Assembly: GCF_047731265.1 (NCBI RefSeq)
Contig: NZ_CP159835.1
Location: forward strand, 2,604,001-2,668,000
Source: Patiriisocius sp047731265
GTDB lineage: Bacteria; Bacteroidota; Bacteroidia; Flavobacteriales; Flavobacteriaceae
Direction: 5' to 3'
DNA length: 64,000 nt
Shown: positions 18,201 through 26,185 of the stretch, in pieces
How the letters are laid out: each line of letters starts with the position of its first letter
How positions within the stretch are numbered: position 1 is the stretch's first letter
Made by a program: the position numbers and the translations under genes
Notes under the pieces: generated by a model
Database searches by the model: none
Told to the model about the DNA's origin: nothing
The model's input: the letters and a program-made list of their open reading frames with translations, nothing else

Positions 18201-18384
18201 GTTTATATTACCTAGTACCACTATCGGTTTAAGAGGGACTTGGAGGTCTCTAGATCAATTCTCACCAAGGTTTTCTCCTTTGGCGGGTCCAGAATTTGGT
18301 GTACCACCATTAAGTCCAGTAGGGGTTCCTGATGGCTCTGAGTGGGAGATTAGAACGTACGTAACTATTAATATTGGAAAATAA
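15235..18384 (+). CDS. Clan-A glycosidase fused to a putative outer-membrane beta-barrel
   Basis: A 1049-residue exported protein (signal peptide ending near TFGQ). Residues about 20-400 form a TIM-barrel glycoside hydrolase most like the GH2 catalytic domain (also reminiscent of GH72): VNAIRVYTGM, GNENNYGLSW with the probable acid/base Glu168, and FAEFGSD with the probable nucleophile Glu270. Residues about 440-1049 are a long run of amphipathic, aromatic- and Gly-rich beta strands, such as FKVAGIYHRDIERE and NIGLTVGGIWGG, consistent with an outer-membrane barrel. The C-terminus ends TYVTINIGK, lacking a terminal Phe. It opens the operon with the glycan-binding lipoprotein and GH16. Substrate specificity and true porin activity are inferred. 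Confidence 0.7.
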   Translation: MKNNFLRLILFLFITSTFGQVDKIEVINNSDGIKLTVNGKDFMINGMNWDYVPIGTNYSYNLWSKSDSFIKTALDTEMSLLKNMGVNAIRVYTGMQPKWVKYIYENYGIYTMINHSFGRYGLTLNGTWIPNTEYSDPETQRYLINEAINMANDFKDTPGLLLFMLGNENNYGLSWGGAATEDIPIETEGTVITRARSMYKLMNEAVLKIKKIDSKHPVAICNGDLLYLDLVAEHLPAMDIYATNMYRGESFGDAFDRVKNELNKPIMFAEFGSDAFNAIKNKEDQKMQAYYMVENWNEIYSNAAGLGKAQNSLGGFTFQWADGWWKDGQTKDLDIHNTRGIWTSGGYTLDTENGSKNMNEEWFGICAKGPTDARGLFDLYPRASYYALKEAHQLNPYGEGVDLDFVQNHFKNINLMDAVLRARGDKAALGGSDTEKLRISRLSANFTTFNTGGSLITTPDTPDPSGNTFPNQLGFDHMQSYFVGIEGNPSSNMRANVNFNVIGKVAENPIDEIFYENRGRPVTMIDGNNQEVIVNDINRVNVYDAEFEWNAKDFDLRGFYRTGHYHWQYEGDFFGLYPEANYGPNLDIYGGEILGAEIDGKGIFDGLKAAIGPQLWWGANPTMLFKYQRNFGEFKVAGIYHRDIEREIQFDENGQRVLNQNQVRSGVIPGFPMERATIAVERDFGNIGLTVGGIWGGRPLNGSSFQDVRDGIVFKDEIKGDDNWGGKAKITYQKGAINWYGQGAVMGLVAGGGADATRTFTGWQLKDTGSGNQANLLTGFTYTIGDFQIAPNFLWQKPLVDAMPNNVNAPGRLRNFIDDPFAVRANRETQAGELLLTFDPTPGTWMYEWDNDRAEDAIFAMNLGFVYRHLPTTMDAHIGFLASREFFAFNSAAPAEDLWEIHTRMVSKLTSDLGLIGNFYYGNGQANGDSERLIKRFGGNIRAIYKTMKLETHVKINDWGPFDYHRDFNLTYPVQLMLDLSTSLGKPDWFILPSTTIGLRGTWRSLDQFSPRFSPLAGPEFGVPPLSPVGVPDGSEWEIRTYVTINIGK

Positions 18385-18392
18385 AATTTCAA

Positions 18393-20354
18393 ATGATGAA
18401 AAATATAAGATTTATAAATTTTAAAGGAATGACCTTTTTATTGTTAATTTTAGTATTGGCAATAGGATGTGAAAGAGAACTTTCTGATAATGCGACGGTG
18501 GCAACATTTTCAACAACAGGCGAAATTTTTACAGATGGTCCTGTTGGATTGGGAGAAGATTTTTATTTTCCTTTTGGAGGCTCAAAATTTGATGCCGCCT
18601 CTTTTGATGGGGAAGGTTTTGAAAGTTTAGTGTCAATTCGAATTGACGTGCCAAATGCAGATGATCCAACAGGAAATTATGCAGGAGCAATTTTAAGAGT
18701 TGATGGGGCAGGTAGAGATTTAAGAGGATACGATGCGCTAACATTTTATGCGAAAGCATCCCAAGGTGTTGTTTTGGGTGAGGTTGGATATGGTACCGAT
18801 TTCTTAGAGGACAAATATCGAGTGGCTGTGCAAAATTTAAGTCTAGGAACCAATTGGGCAAAATATACCATTCCCATTCCGGATGCATTAAAGTTAGTCG
18901 AAGAAAGAGGTCTGTTTTGGTATTCTTTGGGAACTCAAAATACAGGTGGCTTAGGGTATACCGTTTGGTTTGATGATATAAAGTTTGAAAAGTTAGGTAA
19001 TATTGCACAGCCTAGGCCAAAAATATTAAATGGTGAAGACCAATTCTTAGAGACTTTTAATGAATCTGTTTTTCCTATTGGAGGCTTAACACAAACTTTT
19101 AATTTAGCTAATGGTTTGGATCAAGTTGTTCTTGCTTCACCGGCATATTTTACATTTTCATCTTCAAACACAAGTGTTGCCACTGTTAATGAGCAAGGTG
19201 AAGTTACCGTGGTGGGTGCAAGCCTACCGGATCCAGTTACAGGAGAGTTAATTCCTGCTGTAATTACTGCTACAATGAATGAATTAGAAGCTGAAGGTTC
19301 TTTAACCCTAGCGTCTTTTGGGGCATTTGAACTAGCTCCAGTGCCTGATGAAGCTCCAGAAAATGTAATTTCCCTATTTAGTGATTCTTACGAAGATGTA
19401 CCTGTAGATTATTACAATGGATTCTTTAATGGTGATGGCCAAACTACCCAAGGAGGAGCTCCTCCAATTAATGTAGGTGGTGGAGAAGTTATAAATTATA
19501 CGAATTTAAATTTCGTTGGTATTGGAACGTTCTTGAATGTACAACCTATTGATGCAACACAAATGACCCACCTTCACGTTGATATTAATGTGCAAGAACC
19601 TGTAACTTCAGGAGATTTTATTAGGTTACAAATACTCAATGGTGTGCAAACGACTAATGAACTATCAGGTTCATTTACTATATTCGATACAGATTTAGTT
19701 ACAAACGGATGGGCTAGCTATGATATTCCGCTTGGAGATTTTGCTGGATTGTCTGCTAAAGACGCCTTAGGATTATTATTCTTTATTTCAGACACAACAG
19801 TTTCTAATATTTATGTAGACAATATTTACTATTACAGAGAGGTTTTAGAAGCTTCTCCTAATGTCGATGATTCTGCTGCTACTGAAGTAGCATTACCGAT
19901 AGGTTTTGAATCTACTTCTTTAACTTATGATTTTGGAGGATTTGAAGGTGCTGAATCAGAAATAATAGCAAATCCTGATGCAACAGGAATTAACCCTACT
20001 GGAAATGTAATGAGAACTATCAAAACAGAGGGGGCTCAATTCTTTGCTGGAACTTTTCTAAACTTAGATGCACCAATTGATATGTCTTCTTCTAAGAAGT
20101 TTAGAATGAAAATTTGGTCTCCTAAAGCAGGAATTCCAATTAAAGTTCGCCTAGAGAATGCCGATAATTCTATAGGTATAGAGGTTGATGTAACAACAAC
20201 TACTACGAATCAATGGGAAGAATTAGAATGGGATTTTACAGGTCAAAACAATGCCGCAGCCTTTGTTAAAATTGTAGTTTTCTTCGAGTTTATAGATGGT
20301 GTACCTGGTGATGGAAGCACCTACTATTTTGATGATCTACAAATAATCGATTAA
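18393..20354 (+). CDS. Surface glycan-binding lipoprotein (multi beta-sandwich)
   Basis: A 653-residue lipoprotein with a lipobox ending at Cys26 and an acidic stretch after it, as in surface-exposed Bacteroidota lipoproteins. Three carbohydrate-binding-module-like beta-sandwich regions are seen at about 35-205, 325-480 and 500-653. Each ends in a W/Y-F-D-D-I/L-type strand (VWFDDIKFE, IYVDNIYYY, YYFDDLQIID). An Ig-like Big_2 type domain (TSVATVNEQGEVTVVG) separates the first two. There is no catalytic motif. The architecture resembles SGBP/SusE-like glycan-capture proteins. It starts 8 bases after the barrel-fused glycosidase and precedes GH16, so it probably holds the polymer near those proteins. 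No specific CBM family can be assigned by eye. Confidence 0.65.
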   Translation: MMKNIRFINFKGMTFLLLILVLAIGCERELSDNATVATFSTTGEIFTDGPVGLGEDFYFPFGGSKFDAASFDGEGFESLVSIRIDVPNADDPTGNYAGAILRVDGAGRDLRGYDALTFYAKASQGVVLGEVGYGTDFLEDKYRVAVQNLSLGTNWAKYTIPIPDALKLVEERGLFWYSLGTQNTGGLGYTVWFDDIKFEKLGNIAQPRPKILNGEDQFLETFNESVFPIGGLTQTFNLANGLDQVVLASPAYFTFSSSNTSVATVNEQGEVTVVGASLPDPVTGELIPAVITATMNELEAEGSLTLASFGAFELAPVPDEAPENVISLFSDSYEDVPVDYYNGFFNGDGQTTQGGAPPINVGGGEVINYTNLNFVGIGTFLNVQPIDATQMTHLHVDINVQEPVTSGDFIRLQILNGVQTTNELSGSFTIFDTDLVTNGWASYDIPLGDFAGLSAKDALGLLFFISDTTVSNIYVDNIYYYREVLEASPNVDDSAATEVALPIGFESTSLTYDFGGFEGAESEIIANPDATGINPTGNVMRTIKTEGAQFFAGTFLNLDAPIDMSSSKKFRMKIWSPKAGIPIKVRLENADNSIGIEVDVTTTTTNQWEELEWDFTGQNNAAAFVKIVVFFEFIDGVPGDGSTYYFDDLQIID

Positions 20355-20364
20355 CCTATACACT

Positions 20365-21222
20365 ATGAATAAGAGATTTAATTTTAAAAAATTAGAAATG
20401 AAAAAGTCAGCTATTTTATCAGGGTTATTAATTTTAGTATCGATAGTGATACTTTCAAGTTGTTCTACTGATGAAACACAAGTGGTAACCACTTTTGAAA
20501 ATTTGGTTATGTCTGATGAATTTGATTCCAACGGGGAACCAAATCCAGCCATGTGGAGTTTTGACATTGGTAATGGGGCAGCGCAAGGCATACCAGGTTG
20601 GGGAAATAATGAGCTGCAATATTATACAGACAGACCTCAAAATGTTGTTATTGAAGATGGGATGTTAAAAATAACAGCACGTCAAGAATCTTTTGAAGGT
20701 GCTGGATATACATCAGCAAGGATTCAAACAAAGGATAAATTTGAAAAAAAATACGGCCGTTTTGAAGCGAGAATCCAGTTGCCATGGAGCCAAGGATTGT
20801 GGCCAGCGTTTTGGTTGTTAGGTTCAAATTCTGATGAAGTTACTTGGCCAGCTTGTGGTGAAATTGACATTATGGAAAACAGGGGTCAAGAACCAACATT
20901 AATCACAGGGAGTGTGCACGGACCTGGTTACTCTGCGGGCGAAGCTATCTCTAAAAATTTTGAATTAGAAGAGGGTCGTTTTGATACAGAGTTCCATATT
21001 TTTGGTATAGAATGGGGGCCTGGCTATATTAACTTTTATGTCGACGATGTGCTGTACAATCAACTTACACCTGCTGATGTTACAGGCGAGTGGGTTTTTG
21101 ACGACCAACCGTTCTATATAATTATGAATGTTGCTGTTGGAGGAAATTATTCTGGTCCACCTAATGAGAACAGCGTCTTCCCACAAACTATGTTAGTGGA
21201 TTATATTCGAATTTACGAATAA
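20365..21222 (+). CDS. GH16 endo-beta-1,3-glucanase (laminarinase-like), lipoprotein
   Basis: A 285-residue lipoprotein (lipobox ILSSCSTD) with a single GH16 domain. The signature GEIDIMEN contains the nucleophile Glu166, assisting Asp168 and acid/base Glu171. WGNNELQYYTDRPQN and LPWSQGLWPAFWLLG are typical of bacterial laminarinases. The extra methionine in the EIDIMEN form, with the beta-bulge, is usual for beta-1,3-glucanases. The start at 20365 lies 10 bases after the previous stop. An in-frame ATG at 20398 gives a more compact signal peptide and may be the true start. The enzyme is probably anchored on the cell surface to cut long glucan chains. A strong terminator follows. Confidence 0.93.
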   Translation: MNKRFNFKKLEMKKSAILSGLLILVSIVILSSCSTDETQVVTTFENLVMSDEFDSNGEPNPAMWSFDIGNGAAQGIPGWGNNELQYYTDRPQNVVIEDGMLKITARQESFEGAGYTSARIQTKDKFEKKYGRFEARIQLPWSQGLWPAFWLLGSNSDEVTWPACGEIDIMENRGQEPTLITGSVHGPGYSAGEAISKNFELEEGRFDTEFHIFGIEWGPGYINFYVDDVLYNQLTPADVTGEWVFDDQPFYIIMNVAVGGNYSGPPNENSVFPQTMLVDYIRIYE

Positions 21223-21248
21223 TCAGATTCAATAAAAACAAGAGAATA

Positions 21249-21279
21249 AAAAAGGTCGAGTGTGTAACTCGACCTTTTT
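21249..21279 (+). terminator. Terminator separating the two glucan operons
   Basis: A 13-bp perfect stem (21249-21261 / 21267-21279) with a GTGTA loop. The descending arm ends in five T residues and the ascending arm starts with A residues, so it can work in both directions. Confidence 0.92.
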
Positions 21280-21288
21280 CCAAGTAAA

Positions 21289-21315
21289 ATTTGAGGCAAC
21301 TCAAATATATATTTG
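21289..21315 (+). promoter_or_regulatory. Operator-like palindrome and -7 box of the second glucan operon
   Basis: ATTTGAG-GCAA-CTCAAAT (21289-21306) is a perfect 7-bp-arm inverted repeat. TATATTTG at 21308-21315 matches the -7 consensus. A TTTG at 21290-21293 may serve as -33, though the 14-base spacer is short, which is consistent with dependence on an activator. The start codon of the next gene is 75 bases downstream of the -7 box. Confidence 0.55.
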
Positions 21316-21389
21316 TCCTATTCAATTAACCATCAACTATACATATATCGTCCGTGACGATTCAAATCTTGTTGATATTTTAAAATGCA

Positions 21390-24300
21390 ATGAATAAAAA
21401 AGCAATATTTATAGGGAATCAACCTGCTTCCTTTCAAGATCTTGAGATCACAGGAGAATTAATCACCATAGAAGGTGAAGTATATTATAAAATATCCAAC
21501 AGTGATCAAATGAGACCTTTCTTTATGAGTCTCGTTAGTAACTCTGATCACTGGATGTTTATTTCTAGTAATGGAGGTTTGTCTGCTGGAAGGAAAAACT
21601 CTGAATATGCCCTTTTTCCTTACTATACCGATGATAAAATAACAGAATCTGCTGAAATCACTGGGAGTAAAACAATACTTCAAGTTTTTAAAAACGATAC
21701 CACATTTCTCTGGGAACCATTTTCAGGTAATTATAACGGCGCCTATAGTATTAAGCGTAATTTATATAAAAGTAAATATGGTAATAAGGTTATTTTTGAA
21801 GAACATAATCTTGATCTTGATCTTACTTTTAACTACCATTGGAATACTAGTAATCTTTTCGGTTTTGTTAAAAAATCGAGCTTGGTAAATAATGCTGATA
21901 CCTCCGTTGAAGTTTCTGTGTTAGATGGTCTTCAAAATATTGTTCCTTATGGTGTAGGAGCAGATTTACAAAACGGATATAGTAATTTAGTAGATGCCTA
22001 CAAGAAAAGTGAGCTAGAAGCTGAAACTGGTGTTGGTATTTTTGCCCTGAGCGCCATAATAGTTGATAAAGCAGAGCCTAGTGAGGCGCTTAAATCAAAT
22101 ATTGTTTGGTCATTAGGCATTAAAAATCCTACCTATTTAATATCTTCTTTACAACTTAATAATTTCAGAAGAGGAAAAGAAGTTCAACAGGAAACAGACA
22201 TTAAAGCTGAAAAAGGGGCTTATTTTATAGGTACTGATGTTACTTTAAATGCTCAAGAAAAGAGCGATTGGATGCTTATTGCAAATGTAAATCAATCCAT
22301 TAGTGACATTGTTTATATTTCTGAAAAAATAAAGAACGATCGGGATCTTGTAGATTTGATTCAAAACGACATTGAAGCAGGAACCAAAAACTTATTAGAA
22401 CTCGCTGGAGCTTCGGATGCTATTCAATTAAGTAAGAATAGATTAAGAAATACTAGGCATTTTTCAAACACACTTTTTAATATTATGAGGGGTGGTATTT
22501 TTGATGATAATTATCAAATTGAAAAGTTCGACTTTGTGAAATATATTGCAAAGGCAAATAAAAAAGTATTTAAAAAGAAAGGTAAACTATTAAATAATCT
22601 TCCTGATAGTTTTAGCTTAAATCATATAAAAAGTATTGCTGAAAACGACGCCGACAGAAATTTTAAACGTCTTTGTTTTGAATACTTACCATTAAAATTT
22701 AGTAGAAGACATGGTGATCCAAGTCGCCCTTGGAATCAATTTTCGATCAATACGCGAAGTGAAGTTGATGGTTCAAAAATATTAGACTACGAGGGAAATT
22801 GGCGGGATATTTTTCAAAACTGGGAGGCCTTAGCGCATTCATATCCTGAGTTTATTGAAAGTATGATTCATAAATTTTTGAATGCGACAACTTTTGATGG
22901 CTACAATCCATACCGAGTTACAAAAGGTGGATTTGATTGGGAAACCATTGAGCCTGATGATCCTTGGTCTTACATAGGGTATTGGGGAGATCATCAAATC
23001 ATTTACTTACTCAAGTTCTTAGAATTTATAGAAGCACACTATCCTGGTAAATTAGCAAGTTATTTTAATCAAGATATTTTTGTGTATGCCAATGTACCTT
23101 ATAAAATAAAAAGCTACAAAGATATTTTAGCGAATCCAAAAGACACCATTGATTTTGATTCAAAATCAGAGGCTAAAATTCATCAAAAAAGAATTGAATT
23201 GGGTGTTGATGGTGCTTTGTTAAGAGATGAAAATTTCTTTATTTATAAGGTCAACTTAGTCGAAAAATTATTGGCTACAGTGTTAGCAAAAATTTCAAAT
23301 TTTATTCCAGAAGCAGGTATTTGGTTAAACACGCAACGCCCAGAATGGAATGACGCTAATAATGCTCTGGTAGGAAATGGAGTTTCCATGGTAACTTTAT
23401 ATTATTTGAGACGCTTTTTATGCTTTTTTGAAACCGTTGTTAAAAGTATGCCAGAGGGCGATTGTGAAATTTCAATTGAGTTATCTGTATTTTTCGATAA
23501 AGTTTTAAAGACATTAAATAACAATCAACACATTCTCTTAGGTAAGGTTTCTGATACTGATAGAAAAACAGTTTTAGATGGCCTTGGTAATGCGGGTAGT
23601 GATTATAGAGCATTTATTTATGAAAATGGATTCACAAGTAATAAAGGCTCTATATCTAAAGCTAGTTTATTAGAATTTTTCGCTATTTCTAATAGCTATT
23701 TAGAACATACTATAGACGCAAATAAACGTGATGATAAGTTATATCACGCTTATAATATAATGACTATTAAAAGTGATACTGAAATTTCAATTTCATATTT
23801 ACCTGAAATGTTAGAAGGCCAAGTAGCAGTCTTAAGTTCTGGTTATATTTCTGGAGAAACTTCATTAGAGTTGTTGAATGCGTTGCGAAGCAGTGCCCTG
23901 TTCAGACCAGATCAATACAGTTATTTGTTGTATCCTGATAAAGAGTTATCGCGTTTTGTTGATAAAAATAATGTTCCTTCTACTGCTGTTGAAAAATCAC
24001 AGTTACTACAAAAGCTTTTAAAGGATAATAATAAACAGATCATTGAAAAAGACGTTACGGGTAATTACCATTTTAATGGAAACTTTAATAATGCAGATAG
24101 TTTAAAGGATGCGTTATCTGAGTTGCCAGAAGACCGGTATGCATCGCTTATAAAAAAAGATACCAAAATGCTTCTAGAGACATTTGAAGAAATGTTTGAT
24201 CACAAATCGTTTACAGGGCGTTCAGGAACGTTCTTCGGTTATGAAGGATTAGGGTCTATCTATTGGCATATGGTATCAAAGTTATTGTTAAGTGTACAAG

Positions 24301-24851
24301 AAACTTGTCTTTTAGCAGTAGAACATAATGAAAGTGAAGCTACTATTGGTAAATTATTAGATCATTATTACGAAATAAATGAAGGTATTGGTGTTCATAA
24401 ATCTCCAAAACTATATGGGGCTTTTCCAACAGATCCATATTCACACACACCGGCTGGTAAAGGAGCGCAACAACCAGGAATGACAGGTCAAGTTAAAGAA
24501 GATATTTTATGCAGATTTGGCGAGCTAGGGGTATTTGTTAAAAATGGAATGCTTCAATTTAATCCTAGACTCTTAAGGGGAGAAGAATTTTTAAAAGAGC
24601 CTAAAGAGTTTACCTATACAGACATCAATAAAGAGGTTAAAACTATTCACATAGAGGCATTGTCTATTTGTTTTACTTATTGTCAAATTCCAATTATTTA
24701 TAAAATTGAAGATGAGACCGCTATAAAAGTTAAGCTGAATGATAACTCAGTTATTGAATTTAGTACACTGAGTCTTGATTTAAAAACGAGTAAAACTGTT
24801 TTTGAAAGAACTGGTGAAATTGATCATATTACGGTGTCATTAAAAAAATAA
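21390..24851 (+). CDS. GH94-clan inverting phosphorylase, probably GH149 beta-1,3-glucan phosphorylase
   Basis: A 1153-residue protein without a signal peptide, so cytoplasmic. Beta-rich N-terminal domains (about 1-290) precede an (alpha/alpha)6-barrel region with RPWNQFSINTRS, YEGNWRDIFQNWEAL, YIGYWGDHQI and RPEWNDANNAL. The last resembles the WND catalytic motif of GH94 enzymes, with Asp655 the likely general acid. The C-terminal part has PTDPYSHTPAGKGAQQPGM, probably the phosphate site. Size and neighbourhood (GH16, GH17, GH30) match GH149, a family established as beta-1,3-glucan phosphorylases. The expected reaction releases glucose 1-phosphate from laminari-oligosaccharides. The family assignment is by resemblance, and GH161 or a new family is possible. 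Confidence 0.7.
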   Translation: MNKKAIFIGNQPASFQDLEITGELITIEGEVYYKISNSDQMRPFFMSLVSNSDHWMFISSNGGLSAGRKNSEYALFPYYTDDKITESAEITGSKTILQVFKNDTTFLWEPFSGNYNGAYSIKRNLYKSKYGNKVIFEEHNLDLDLTFNYHWNTSNLFGFVKKSSLVNNADTSVEVSVLDGLQNIVPYGVGADLQNGYSNLVDAYKKSELEAETGVGIFALSAIIVDKAEPSEALKSNIVWSLGIKNPTYLISSLQLNNFRRGKEVQQETDIKAEKGAYFIGTDVTLNAQEKSDWMLIANVNQSISDIVYISEKIKNDRDLVDLIQNDIEAGTKNLLELAGASDAIQLSKNRLRNTRHFSNTLFNIMRGGIFDDNYQIEKFDFVKYIAKANKKVFKKKGKLLNNLPDSFSLNHIKSIAENDADRNFKRLCFEYLPLKFSRRHGDPSRPWNQFSINTRSEVDGSKILDYEGNWRDIFQNWEALAHSYPEFIESMIHKFLNATTFDGYNPYRVTKGGFDWETIEPDDPWSYIGYWGDHQIIYLLKFLEFIEAHYPGKLASYFNQDIFVYANVPYKIKSYKDILANPKDTIDFDSKSEAKIHQKRIELGVDGALLRDENFFIYKVNLVEKLLATVLAKISNFIPEAGIWLNTQRPEWNDANNALVGNGVSMVTLYYLRRFLCFFETVVKSMPEGDCEISIELSVFFDKVLKTLNNNQHILLGKVSDTDRKTVLDGLGNAGSDYRAFIYENGFTSNKGSISKASLLEFFAISNSYLEHTIDANKRDDKLYHAYNIMTIKSDTEISISYLPEMLEGQVAVLSSGYISGETSLELLNALRSSALFRPDQYSYLLYPDKELSRFVDKNNVPSTAVEKSQLLQKLLKDNNKQIIEKDVTGNYHFNGNFNNADSLKDALSELPEDRYASLIKKDTKMLLETFEEMFDHKSFTGRSGTFFGYEGLGSIYWHMVSKLLLSVQETCLLAVEHNESEATIGKLLDHYYEINEGIGVHKSPKLYGAFPTDPYSHTPAGKGAQQPGMTGQVKEDILCRFGELGVFVKNGMLQFNPRLLRGEEFLKEPKEFTYTDINKEVKTIHIEALSICFTYCQIPIIYKIEDETAIKVKLNDNSVIEFSTLSLDLKTSKTVFERTGEIDHITVSLKK

Positions 24852-24866
24852 TAATTTATTAGGACC

Positions 24867-26162
24867 ATGAAAAAAGGCATAAAAATAATCATTTACATAT
24901 TAACAGTGCTGCTTTTGTCTTCGTGTAATAATACCATTCAAAAAGAAAGCAAAATAGATACTTTGAAAGAACAACCAACGGCAACAGTAAAGGATATTTT
25001 AGGAAATCCAGATTATTTGGCGATTTCTTATGGTGGCTATAGAAATAAAGACCATAGTATCGAACCCACAGTAGATGAACTCAAAGAAGACATGAAAATA
25101 ATGTCGGTCATGGGAATCAAAATTTTACGTACATATAAGGTTCATTTACCTCATGCGGCGAATGTTTTAAAAGCAATTTCTGAATTAAAAGAGGAAGATG
25201 CTAGCTTTGAAATGTATGTGATGTTGGGTGCTTGGATTAATTGCAAGAATGCATTTACTGATCTGGAACCAGATCACTATCAAGAAAGCGAAGCAAACGC
25301 AGCAGAAATTGATAAAGCTGTTGCCTTGGCAAATCAATATCCGGACATTGTTAAAGTTATTGCGGTTGGAAACGAGGCGATGGTAAAATGGGCCGAAAGC
25401 TATTATGTACAGCCTAGTGTTATTTTGAAATGGGTAGATCATCTACAAGATTTAAAGGTATCGGGTAAATTATCCAAAGATTTATGGGTTACCAGCTCTG
25501 ATAATTTTGCCTCTTGGGGTGGTGGTGGTGCCGAATATCATGTAGAAGATCTCAATAAATTAATTAAGGCAGTAGACTATATTTCTGTACATACCTATCC
25601 AATGCACGATACACACTATAATCCTGATTTTTGGGGTGTTCCAGAAAATGAAATGCAACTATCTGATGTTGAAAAGATTGACGCTGCAATGGGGCGCGCT
25701 AAAACGTATGCTATGACACAATTTCAGAGTGTAGAAAGGTATATGAAAAGTCTTGGTGTGGACAAACCAATTCACATTGGTGAAACGGGATGGGCAACAG
25801 TATCAAATGGTCACTACGGGCCTAATGGCTCTAAAGCGATAGATGAGTATAAAGAAGCGATGTATTATCAAGCAATGAGAGAATGGACCAATAAAGCAGG
25901 TATTTCATGCTTTTATTTTCAAGCGTTTAATGAACCTTGGAAAGATGCACATAATAAAAATGGATCTGAAAATCATTTTGGCTTATTAACGGTCGAAGGG
26001 AAAGCAAAATATGCTTTATGGGATTTAGTAGATAATGGAACTTTTGATGGACTTAAAAGAGGCGAAAACAAAATTACTAAAACGTATAATGGAAACAAAG
26101 AGGCCCTAATGAAAGATGTATTAGTGCCCCTTACTACTAAAGAAATAGTAGAAAATAGATAA
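24867..26162 (+). CDS. GH17 beta-1,3-glucanase, lipoprotein
   Basis: A 431-residue lipoprotein (LLSSCNNT lipobox) with a GH17 TIM barrel. The acid/base is Glu170 in VIAVGNEAMV and the nucleophile Glu306 in HIGETGWAT. FQAFNEPWKD and HFGLLTVEGKAKYAL near the end are the usual GH17 closing strands. GH17 enzymes cleave beta-1,3-glucosidic bonds with retention. Attached to the periplasmic or outer membrane face, it should trim fragments made by GH16. It starts 15 bases after the phosphorylase and 24 bases before GH30, inside the second operon. It is more distant from the three other GH17 domains of the locus than two of them are from each other. Confidence 0.9.
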   Translation: MKKGIKIIIYILTVLLLSSCNNTIQKESKIDTLKEQPTATVKDILGNPDYLAISYGGYRNKDHSIEPTVDELKEDMKIMSVMGIKILRTYKVHLPHAANVLKAISELKEEDASFEMYVMLGAWINCKNAFTDLEPDHYQESEANAAEIDKAVALANQYPDIVKVIAVGNEAMVKWAESYYVQPSVILKWVDHLQDLKVSGKLSKDLWVTSSDNFASWGGGGAEYHVEDLNKLIKAVDYISVHTYPMHDTHYNPDFWGVPENEMQLSDVEKIDAAMGRAKTYAMTQFQSVERYMKSLGVDKPIHIGETGWATVSNGHYGPNGSKAIDEYKEAMYYQAMREWTNKAGISCFYFQAFNEPWKDAHNKNGSENHFGLLTVEGKAKYALWDLVDNGTFDGLKRGENKITKTYNGNKEALMKDVLVPLTTKEIVENR

Positions 26163-26185
26163 CATGCTTACCGCTATAAATATTT

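Noticed and set aside
18529..19008. Long minus-strand open frame of 159 codons inside the lipoprotein gene
   Set aside because: It lies antisense to a well-supported lipoprotein gene, has low-complexity composition and no promoter.
21390..24851. Cyclic glucan synthase (NdvB-like) interpretation of the GH94-clan protein
   Set aside because: There is no glycosyltransferase domain and there are no membrane helices; the neighbours are all degradative.
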